The position numbers and the translations under genes were made by a program. Under the pieces are notes generated by a model. It ran no database searches, had not been told where the DNA came from, and saw only the letters and a program-made list of their open reading frames with translations. This document shows positions 1-6,625 of a stretch of 64,000 nucleotides of DNA, piece after piece. This DNA is from Firmicutes bacterium CAG:460 (lineage in GTDB: Bacteria > Bacillota_I > Bacilli_A > RF39 > UBA660): positions 45,572 to 109,571 of the forward strand of contig FR899774.1 of NCBI GenBank assembly GCA_000437355.1. Direction: 5' to 3'. The stretch's first letter is position 1; the number at the start of each line of letters is the position of its first letter.

Positions 1-51
1 TTTATAGTCTCTTTTTTGAATATAAACATTTTTACCATTTATAATTTTCAT
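1..51 (-). CDS. 5' end of an unidentified CDS, cut by the window edge
   Basis: An ATG at 49-51 on the minus strand opens a frame that runs off the left edge after 17 codons (starts MKIINGKNVYIQ). A weak Shine-Dalgarno-like AGGGAA lies about 11 nt upstream and a good -10 box further upstream. It does not look like NrdG, the activase expected next to nrdD. The product cannot be identified from so few residues. Confidence 0.4.
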   Translation of the reverse strand, partial: MKIINGKNVYIQKRDYK

Positions 52-77
52 TTTTCAAATCATTCCCTTGAACTACT

Positions 78-83
78 ATTATA
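78..83 (-). promoter_or_regulatory. -10 promoter element for the gene leaving the left edge
   Basis: A perfect TATAAT on the minus strand lies about 27 nt before the ATG at 49-51 and just after the terminator hairpin of the RNR genes. No convincing -35 box is visible, so this is a tentative promoter. Confidence 0.4.
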
Positions 84-94
84 CACCCAAATAG

Positions 95-120
95 AGAAAA
101 AGCTAGCTTTTTTAGCTAAC
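95..120 (-). terminator. Intrinsic terminator after the RNR genes
   Basis: The minus strand reads GTTAGC, a loop of seven A/T bases, then GCTAGC followed by a run of five T. The six-base-pair stem with one G-U pair directly follows the stop codon of the small NrdD ORF. Confidence 0.65.
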
Positions 121-121
121 T

Positions 122-304
122 TTATTTACTACAAGAACAAGTTTTAAATGTATGTTTTACTCTATCATGTTCTTCAGCTTTTTTACCATTATTGAAACGT
201 TCTACTGTACCTACTAAATAACCTGTAATTCTTCTAATTCTTTCGAATTCTACTCCTTCACCTGTTACTTTTTTTGATTTTACTTCTTCTTCTACTTTTT
301 CCAT
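122..304 (-). CDS. Glycyl-radical domain of anaerobic ribonucleotide reductase as a separate 60-aa ORF
   Basis: The 60-residue product contains RRITGYLVG followed by ERFNNGKKAEEHDRVKH. This matches the C-terminal glycyl-radical loop of class III ribonucleotide reductase NrdD (RVTGYL and a downstream FN.GK..E...R.KH pattern), where the Gly before Tyr-Leu carries the radical in the holoenzyme. The large NrdD ORF just upstream stops 10 nt before this ATG and ends right after its zinc-finger cysteines, exactly where this segment normally continues. A Shine-Dalgarno-like GGAAAGGA overlaps the upstream stop codon, so translation is probably coupled. The protein ends in a small Cys-Ser cluster (CSCSK). 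I infer that the two products assemble into one reductase. A single-base sequencing error is less likely, because the ORF has its own start and a charged, linker-like N terminus. Confidence 0.8.
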   Translation of the reverse strand: MEKVEEEVKSKKVTGEGVEFERIRRITGYLVGTVERFNNGKKAEEHDRVKHTFKTCSCSK

Positions 305-314
305 ACTACTCTAC

Positions 315-2633
315 CTATTCCTTTCCTTCTAATCTTTTAAGTAAATCAACACTAACTGGTTCTCCGGTTTTACGACCACATCTTGGACATACGTCTTTAA
401 TTATTCCCACATATCCACAAACTGGGTCTCTATCTACTGGATGGTTAATTGCACCATAACCAATGTCACTTTCTTTCATTATTCTAACAACACTTTCAAA
501 TGCTTCTAAGTTATCAGATGGGTCCCCATCAAGTTCAATATAACTTATATGACCTGCATTTGTAAATTTATGATATTTTCCTTCAATTCTAAGTTTATCA
601 GCAATTGAAATATTGTAATAAACTGGAACATGGAATGAATTTGTATAATAAGCTCTATCAGTTACACCAGGAATTTTTCCATAAATATCTCTATCAATAT
701 TAACAAATCTTCCAGATAAACCTTCTGCAGGTGTTGCTAAACACGTAAAGTTCAAATTATATTTTTGGCTATATTCATCACATTTTTCTCTCATGTGACC
801 AATAATTTTCATACCTAGTTTTTGAGCTTCTTCAGACTCTCCATGATGTTTACCAATTAATGCTTTCAAACATTCAGCTAAACCAATAAACCCAATTGAA
901 AGTGTACCATGTTTTAATACTTTCTTTAATTTATCATTTGGTTTTAATTTATCACTATCAAGCCAAACCCCTTGTCCCATTAAGAATGGGAAGTTATAAA
1001 CTCTTTTATTACATTGAATATCATATCTTTCAAGTAATTGGTCTTTAACAAGTTCTATTAATTCATCGAGTTCTTCATAAAAGCCTTTCATATCAGCTTT
1101 ATCTAAAGCATTCTTACCAACTATACCATGTTTAATACCAATTCTAGGTAAATTAATTGATGTAAATGATAAATTTCCTCTTCCTGGAGTAATTTGTTTA
1201 TCAGGGTCAACCACATTACCAATAACTCTAGTACGACATCCCATGTAACCTACTTCAGTACGAAAATCTCCAGCTTTATAATATGGTTTATTAAACGAAC
1301 TATCTAAGAAAGACCAATTTGGAAATAATCTTTTCGCAGAAACTCTTAAACTTAATTTAAATAAATCATAGTTAGGATCTTCAGGATTATAGTTAACTCC
1401 TTCTTTTACCTTAAATATTGAAATTGGAAATATTGGAGTTTCACCATGTCCAAGTCCAGCTTCACTAGCAAGCATATAATTTTTAGTAACCATTCTACCT
1501 TCACTAGATGTATCTGTACCAAAATTTATTGATGAAAATGGCACTTGAGCACCAGCTCTTGAATGCATTGTATTTAAATTGTGTACAAATGCTTCCATAG
1601 CTTGATAAGTTCTTTTATCAGTCTTTTCTAATGATTTTTTAATTGACATTTCAAATAGTCTTTTCATTAAATCAGATGTTTTATAAAATTTTTCAAAATA
1701 ATCAACAGTTATATCAATTGTATTTATTTTAGCAATTTCTTTTTCAATACTTGCCACATTAACAAAATCATTTAAATCTTCTAAATCAATAAAATCTTTA
1801 ATAGTTGTTTTTAACATTTTTCTAAATGTTTTTAAAACACCTGGAGCTAAGTAATAATCAAATGCTGGAATACTTTGTCCTCCATGTTGGTCATTTTGAT
1901 TTGATTGAATAGCTATAGCAGCTAGGGCTGAGTAACTCATAATATCATTTGGTTCTCTTAAATGTCCATGACCAGTTGAAAATCCATTTTTAAATAATTT
2001 ATCTAAATCAATTTGCATACATGTTGTTGTACCCATTGCTTCAAAATCCATATCATGAATATGAATATAACCTTCATCATGAGCATCAGCAAACTTTTTC
2101 TTCATTAAATATGCTTTAGAAAATTCTCTAGATACATTAGAACCAAATTGTAACATAGTACCCATCGCTGAGTTTCCATCAATATTACCATTTTCTCTTT
2201 TAGCATCATCTTCCGCAGCACTCTTAAGTGCCAAACCTTCTAATGTTTTTAAAAACTTATGACTTCTTTTATCATCAGTAAACATTTCTCTTGCTTTGCT
2301 TCTATTTTCTCTATAGTTAGCAAAGTTTTCAAATACATCTTCATATTTATCTTTTTTTAATGTCTCTTCAATTATATCTTGAATATCTTCAATTTTAATA
2401 CTAGCTTTATCACTATAATCCTTCTCAATTCTTTTAATTACATGACCATACACTTTTTGTATATCATTAGATGAATATTTTAATATTTCCTCATCATCTT
2501 CATTTGTGACTTTAATACTATCAAAGCCTTTTTTAATCGCCATGGCAATTTTAGTTCCATTAAAACCTACTTTAGAACCATTTCTTTTTACCACTTTAAT
2601 TGTTTCAAAAAATTCTTCTTCCTTATTTGGCAT
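315..2633 (-). CDS. nrdD: Anaerobic ribonucleoside-triphosphate reductase, large part (class III)
   Basis: The 772-residue protein makes deoxyribonucleotides without oxygen by glycyl-radical chemistry. Residues about 10-100 form an N-terminal ATP-cone regulatory domain (begins VVKRNGSKVGFNGTKI). The middle is the ten-stranded RNR barrel, with family motifs such as NQNDQHGGQSIPAFDYY and HNLNTMHSRAGAQVPF. The C terminus holds a zinc site, CGY then CPRCGRK. The chain then stops before the glycyl-radical loop, which is encoded by the next ORF. The ATG at 2631-2633 has GGGAAGG upstream and a consensus promoter at 2660-2688. No nrdG activase gene is visible inside the window. Confidence 0.95.
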   Translation of the reverse strand: MPNKEEEFFETIKVVKRNGSKVGFNGTKIAMAIKKGFDSIKVTNEDDEEILKYSSNDIQKVYGHVIKRIEKDYSDKASIKIEDIQDIIEETLKKDKYEDVFENFANYRENRSKAREMFTDDKRSHKFLKTLEGLALKSAAEDDAKRENGNIDGNSAMGTMLQFGSNVSREFSKAYLMKKKFADAHDEGYIHIHDMDFEAMGTTTCMQIDLDKLFKNGFSTGHGHLREPNDIMSYSALAAIAIQSNQNDQHGGQSIPAFDYYLAPGVLKTFRKMLKTTIKDFIDLEDLNDFVNVASIEKEIAKINTIDITVDYFEKFYKTSDLMKRLFEMSIKKSLEKTDKRTYQAMEAFVHNLNTMHSRAGAQVPFSSINFGTDTSSEGRMVTKNYMLASEAGLGHGETPIFPISIFKVKEGVNYNPEDPNYDLFKLSLRVSAKRLFPNWSFLDSSFNKPYYKAGDFRTEVGYMGCRTRVIGNVVDPDKQITPGRGNLSFTSINLPRIGIKHGIVGKNALDKADMKGFYEELDELIELVKDQLLERYDIQCNKRVYNFPFLMGQGVWLDSDKLKPNDKLKKVLKHGTLSIGFIGLAECLKALIGKHHGESEEAQKLGMKIIGHMREKCDEYSQKYNLNFTCLATPAEGLSGRFVNIDRDIYGKIPGVTDRAYYTNSFHVPVYYNISIADKLRIEGKYHKFTNAGHISYIELDGDPSDNLEAFESVVRIMKESDIGYGAINHPVDRDPVCGYVGIIKDVCPRCGRKTGEPVSVDLLKRLEGKE

Positions 2634-2659
2634 ACTACTTACCTTCCCTTCATATTTTT

Positions 2660-2688
2660 ATTATAGTATACCTCAAGATAATTGTCTA
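2660..2688 (-). promoter_or_regulatory. Sigma-A type promoter of nrdD
   Basis: The minus strand reads TAGACA, 17 nt, TATAAT. The -35 box matches TTGACA in five of six positions and the -10 box is perfect. It lies 27 nt upstream of the nrdD start codon. No NrdR-like box was recognised. Confidence 0.75.
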
Positions 2689-2947
2689 CAAAATTTTCAT
2701 TTTTAAAATTTGCCAAAATTTTTAAAACATCAATTTTTCTCCCATTTTACGTTGTTCGTATTTTTTAACAATTACACACAAACTAGCATAAATACTAACA
2801 AAAACGCAAATTTTAAATTTTTTCTAAAATTTTTACATTTCTTTACTTTTTAACATTTTTATTTTTCATAAAATTTACATTTTTAACTTTTTTGCTCAAA
2901 AAATCTTATTTTATTTTGATAATTTTTCTTAAATTTTCTATTATTAC
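2689..2947. other. Intergenic region between nrdD and murC
   Basis: This is about 260 nt of A/T-rich, low-complexity sequence between divergent genes. I see no ORF with a ribosome-binding site, no stable hairpin and no recognisable RNA. Apart from the two outward promoters it looks like a plain divergent spacer. Confidence 0.5.
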
Positions 2948-2975
2948 TTGCACATTTTTTAAACTCTGCTATAAT
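2948..2975 (+). promoter_or_regulatory. Promoter of murC
   Basis: TTGCAC at 2948-2953 is followed after 16 nt by a perfect TATAAT at 2970-2975. The AAGGAG ribosome-binding site and the ATG follow within 25 nt. Confidence 0.6.
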
Positions 2976-2999
2976 AGACTTATAAAAAGGAGAGATACT

Positions 3000-4364
3000 A
3001 TGTTTAACAATAAAAAAATCCATTTAATAGGTATCGGAGGCATTAGCATGAGTAGTATTGCTTTAATGCTTTTAAATATGAATGCCCAAGTTTCAGGCAG
3101 TGACATTCAAGAATCAAATTTAACTAAAAATCTAGAAGAAAAAGGTGTTAAAATAAAATATGGACATCACCCAGAAATGGTTCATGATGCTGATATCGTA
3201 GTTTATACCGCAGCTATTTGCAAAGATGACCCCGAAAGAATTGCTATCAAAAATGAGAACAAAGAAAACTATGAACGAGCTGAATTTCTAGGTATGATGA
3301 TGAAAGAATTTAAACATTCTTTATGTGTATCAGGAACTCATGGAAAAAGTACAACAACTGCTATGCTAAGTTTAATCTTTCTTGAAGCAAATCTTAATCC
3401 CACCATTCAAGTCGGAGCAATCTTACCAGAAATAAACGGAAACACTCACCTTGGTAATCATGATTATTTCATTATGGAAGCTTGTGAATATGTTGACTCA
3501 TTTTTACATTTTCATCCAACCAGTGCTATTATAACTAATATTGATAATGACCACCTAGATTATTTCAAAAATTTAGGTAACATAAAAAAATCATTTTATA
3601 AATATGTTAGTTTATTACCAGAAGATGGCTATCTAATAAAAAATAATGATGATGAAAACTCAAATGTACTAGATAAACACACTAATGCAACAGTTATTAC
3701 ATATGGTATTAATAATAATGCTAATTTTATGGCTAAAAACATTACATGCAATCACCTAGGGCATTATTCATACGACATTTACTTAAACAATGAACTATTA
3801 ACAACTATAAACTTAAATATAAATGGTAAACATAACATTTATAATTCACTTGCAGCTTTTGCTCTTGCATATCAATATATAAAAGATATAAACGTTATTA
3901 AAAATGCTTTAGAAAAATATCATGGAGTTGGAAGAAGATTTGAATTTCTTGGTACATATAAAGATGCTTTAATCTATGATGATTATGCGCATCATCCATC
4001 TGAAATAAAAACAACTCTAGAAAGTGTTAAAAGTGTTAAACATAATGAATCATGGGCAATATTTCAATCCCACACATATTCAAGAACTGCTGAACACCTA
4101 GATGCTTTCGCCGATATTTTAAGTAAATTTGACCATGTAATAATAGCCAAAATATTTCCAGCTCGAGAAATAAACATTTACAACATCAGTGAAGATATGT
4201 TAGTTAACAAAATTAAAGAACAAAACCCTAATGTTTGTTATATTGAAGACTTTAATAAAATAATAGAATACTTAGATGAAAATATTAAACCAAATGATTT
4301 AGTAATATCTATCGGAGCTGGTCCAATAAATGCTAATGTCACAAAAAAACTTATAGAAAAATAA
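3000..4364 (+). CDS. murC: UDP-N-acetylmuramate--L-alanine ligase
   Basis: MurC is a cytoplasmic enzyme that adds L-Ala to UDP-MurNAc in peptidoglycan precursor synthesis, using ATP. The start ATG at 3000 is chosen because AAAAGGAGAG lies just upstream and the protein then begins directly with the Rossmann motif IHLIGIGGISMSS. A longer frame from 2892 would run through the promoter. The ATP-binding loop SGTHGKSTTTAM and the Mur-ligase central and C-terminal domains are present (for example DDYAHHPSEI). The length of 454 residues is normal. It is one of only three plus-strand genes in the window and stands alone, ending at a terminator shared with dus. Confidence 0.95.
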   Translation: MFNNKKIHLIGIGGISMSSIALMLLNMNAQVSGSDIQESNLTKNLEEKGVKIKYGHHPEMVHDADIVVYTAAICKDDPERIAIKNENKENYERAEFLGMMMKEFKHSLCVSGTHGKSTTTAMLSLIFLEANLNPTIQVGAILPEINGNTHLGNHDYFIMEACEYVDSFLHFHPTSAIITNIDNDHLDYFKNLGNIKKSFYKYVSLLPEDGYLIKNNDDENSNVLDKHTNATVITYGINNNANFMAKNITCNHLGHYSYDIYLNNELLTTINLNINGKHNIYNSLAAFALAYQYIKDINVIKNALEKYHGVGRRFEFLGTYKDALIYDDYAHHPSEIKTTLESVKSVKHNESWAIFQSHTYSRTAEHLDAFADILSKFDHVIIAKIFPAREINIYNISEDMLVNKIKEQNPNVCYIEDFNKIIEYLDENIKPNDLVISIGAGPINANVTKKLIEK

Positions 4365-4379
4365 ATCTATAAGTTTTTT
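4344..4379. terminator. Bidirectional terminator between murC and dus
   Basis: AAAAAACTTATAG and CTATAAGTTTTTT form a 13-base-pair inverted repeat around a 10-nt loop. The hairpin has T runs in both directions and overlaps the stop codons of two convergent genes. Confidence 0.85.
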
Positions 4380-5347
4380 AATTCATTTCTATAATTTTCT
4401 AATACATCAATTATTTCTAATCTAGTCTTACATCTACAAACTAAATTTTTTACCTCTTTATTTTCAGGTAATCCTTTTAAATAATTAAGTAAATGATTTC
4501 TTATTTCTAAAACTGCTTGTTTCTCTGTTTTATCTTCACATAATTTATTTAAATGATATTCCATCATATCAATTTTTTCATTATAACCAATTTCACGAGG
4601 TAACTTACCACTATCTAAATACTCTACACATTCTTTTATTAACCAAGGATTGCCAAGAAGACCACGACCAATCATAACAGCACTACATCCAGTTTCATCA
4701 AGCATTTTCTTAGCATCATAACAAGATATTACATCTCCATTACCAATAACAGGAATATTAACAGCATCAACTACCTTTTTAATAATATTCCAATCAGCTT
4801 TACCAGAGTATCCTTGAGCTCTAGTTCTTGCATGTATAGTTATAGCGCTAGCTCCATTTGCTTCCGCTATTTTAGCTATTTCTACTGCATTTATGGAATT
4901 AGCATCCCAACCACTTCTAATTTTTACTGTAACTGGAACATTTACAGCTTCAACTACAGCCTTAATTATTTCTCCAACTTTTTCAGGATTTTTAAGTAAC
5001 GCACTACCAGCTTGATTTTTAACAGCAACCTTTGGAACAGGGCACCCCATATTTATGTCCAGGATATCTGGAGCCATCTTACTTTCCACAATTTTAGCAG
5101 CTTCCACAAATGATTTTACATCACTTCCAAATATTTGTTGACTAATTGGTCTTTCATCATCATTCATTCTTAAAAGTTCAAAAGTTTTCTCATTCCCATA
5201 AGTAATTGCTTTATCACTAACCATTTCTGCTACAACTAAAGATGCCCCCATAGACTTACAAATTCTTCTAAAAGTCATATTACTAATACCAGCCATCGGT
5301 GCAACTACTATTTTTCCATTAATTTCTACATTTCCTATTTTCCACAT
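4367..5347 (-). CDS. dusB: tRNA-dihydrouridine synthase, DusB-like
   Basis: This flavoenzyme reduces uridines in tRNA D-loops. The FMN-binding TIM barrel begins with VVAPMAGISNMTFRRICK. The catalytic-cysteine motif DINMGCPVPKV lies near residue 95-105, and the family-typical TIHARTRAQGYSGKADW and GNGDV segments follow. The C-terminal helical RNA-binding domain is present. The length of 326 residues fits DusB/Dus1-type proteins of Firmicutes. It is the last gene of a run with pduL and the phosphatase-like gene upstream, with a 14-nt gap to pduL. The exact Dus subfamily cannot be proven from sequence alone. Confidence 0.9.
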   Translation of the reverse strand: MWKIGNVEINGKIVVAPMAGISNMTFRRICKSMGASLVVAEMVSDKAITYGNEKTFELLRMNDDERPISQQIFGSDVKSFVEAAKIVESKMAPDILDINMGCPVPKVAVKNQAGSALLKNPEKVGEIIKAVVEAVNVPVTVKIRSGWDANSINAVEIAKIAEANGASAITIHARTRAQGYSGKADWNIIKKVVDAVNIPVIGNGDVISCYDAKKMLDETGCSAVMIGRGLLGNPWLIKECVEYLDSGKLPREIGYNEKIDMMEYHLNKLCEDKTEKQAVLEIRNHLLNYLKGLPENKEVKNLVCRCKTRLEIIDVLENYRNELKNL

Positions 5348-5361
5348 AAATCCCCCATAAA

Positions 5362-5934
5362 TTATTTTCGCAAAATCCCAATATCACCAGAGTTAAGTAA
5401 AAAAGCATTAGCATCATCAGTATCTAAATGAGCCTCAAAATACCCATCTATACTAACCTTTGCTTTTACTAATATTGCACCCTTTTTTACTCCATCAATT
5501 TCTAAATATAAATCTTCTCCATCTGAGACTTTATACTTTTTAGCGTCATCTAAACTAAAATGAACATGTCTATCTGCAATTATAGCAAAATTACCAGTTA
5601 TTTCTCCCTTATCAGTCCTAACTTTAATTAAACCTGCTCCATCTAAATTACCACTTTTTCTAACTGGCAACCTTAACCCTAATCTTCTTGCATCACTGGC
5701 TGACATCTCTACTTGAATATACTTCCTTGCAGGTCCAATAACCCTTACATTTTCTATTACACCTTCACTAGTTTCTATTGTAACTGTTTCGATAGATGCA
5801 AATTGACCAACTTGATTTAAATTATTTCTAACATGTAATTCATGACCAAACAATTTATTTATTGCATCTTCAGTTAAATGAACATGTCTTCCACTTATCA
5901 TAATGTTAACATTTTCTTCTAAATCAAATTTCAT
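5362..5934 (-). CDS. pduL: PduL-type phosphotransacylase
   Basis: PduL-family enzymes swap coenzyme A and phosphate on acyl groups (propanoyl or acetyl). The 190-residue protein has the two zinc-binding halves of the family: SGRHVHLTEDA near the N terminus and ADRHVHFSLDDA near residue 125. The family motif GPARKYIQVEMSASDARRLG lies between them. There are no microcompartment shell genes nearby, so the likely role is acetyl-CoA/acetyl-phosphate conversion in fermentation, in place of Pta. It overlaps the upstream gene by 11 nt, suggesting one transcript. Confidence 0.9.
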   Translation of the reverse strand: MKFDLEENVNIMISGRHVHLTEDAINKLFGHELHVRNNLNQVGQFASIETVTIETSEGVIENVRVIGPARKYIQVEMSASDARRLGLRLPVRKSGNLDGAGLIKVRTDKGEITGNFAIIADRHVHFSLDDAKKYKVSDGEDLYLEIDGVKKGAILVKAKVSIDGYFEAHLDTDDANAFLLNSGDIGILRK

Positions 5935-6550
5935 AAAGAACTACCTCACAATTAACAACTTTCCCCTTTTCAAAATCTACTTTAATTATATCAACATCAC
6001 TTAAATTATCATCAATTATAACTCTTTCATTAAAACTTAAAACTAATCTATCATCCAAATTATAACCATGTTCTAACTTATCTAACAAATATCCCATTAT
6101 AGCACTCTTCTGTGTAAAAATAACCACATTCTTATTACCATTTTTCTTTATTATTCTATCAATTGCTATATTCATTCTTTTATTAACTTCATTTAAACTT
6201 TCTCCATGATTAAACTTAAAATCAAAGTCTCGCTCTTGCATAAATCTAAGCATTTTAATATTTCGTCTACCTAAATCACCAATTCTTAAATCATTTAAAA
6301 ACGAATTAATATTTATATCAACATTTTTATAGCTTGCATAATACTTAGCAGCACCAATACTTGATGCATAACTAGAAGAATAAACAACACTTGCATCAAT
6401 TTTTTTAACAAGTTTTACACTTGCTTTTTCACCTTCAATTGAAAGAGGTCTATTAATTCTTTTATCTTCTACCCCTTCATCAGTTTCATATAATATATTA
6501 TCAATTACTAAATTATTACTCACTAAAAATAATGTCACTATAATCACCAT
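5924..6550 (-). CDS. Histidine-phosphatase-like protein lacking the catalytic residues
   Basis: The order of elements matches the phosphoglycerate-mutase-like (histidine phosphatase) fold: a first strand, RPLSIEGEKAS (the usual 'pLt..G..qA'), DASVVYSSSYASSIGAAKYY (usual 'Ssl.RA..TA'), FNHGESLNEVNKRM, and VVIFTQKSAIMGYLL (usual 'vvsHg..i'). The RHG motif after strand 1 is replaced by LVSNN, the second Arg by Ser, and the second catalytic His by Gln. It is therefore probably not a working phosphatase. The start is set at 6550 because ATGs further upstream overlap the -10 box. No Shine-Dalgarno precedes it, so the mRNA may be leaderless. It overlaps pduL and may modulate that enzyme, which is a guess from position only. 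Confidence 0.65.
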   Translation of the reverse strand: MVIIVTLFLVSNNLVIDNILYETDEGVEDKRINRPLSIEGEKASVKLVKKIDASVVYSSSYASSIGAAKYYASYKNVDININSFLNDLRIGDLGRRNIKMLRFMQERDFDFKFNHGESLNEVNKRMNIAIDRIIKKNGNKNVVIFTQKSAIMGYLLDKLEHGYNLDDRLVLSFNERVIIDDNLSDVDIIKVDFEKGKVVNCEVVLYEI

Positions 6551-6606
6551 AATCATTGTATCAAATAAATTTAGAGTTGACAATATCTACGAACTATACT
6601 ATAGTT
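6548..6606. promoter_or_regulatory. Overlapping divergent promoters with a perfect palindrome
   Basis: Plus strand: TTGACA at 6577-6582, 17 nt, TATAGT at 6600-6605, serving the RNase R-like gene. Minus strand: TTGTCA at 6583-6578, 17 nt, TACAAT at 6560-6555, serving the phosphatase-like gene. The two -35 boxes occupy almost the same bases. A perfect palindrome AACTATA-C-TATAGTT at 6592-6606 covers the plus-strand -10 box and could be an operator. Confidence 0.65.
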
Positions 6607-6625
6607 AAGTTATGAGGATAAGTTT

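Noticed and set aside
2892..2999. A longer MurC starting at 2892
   Set aside because: The extra codons run through the promoter and lack a ribosome-binding site, while ATG 3000 has AAGGAG and begins at the conserved domain.
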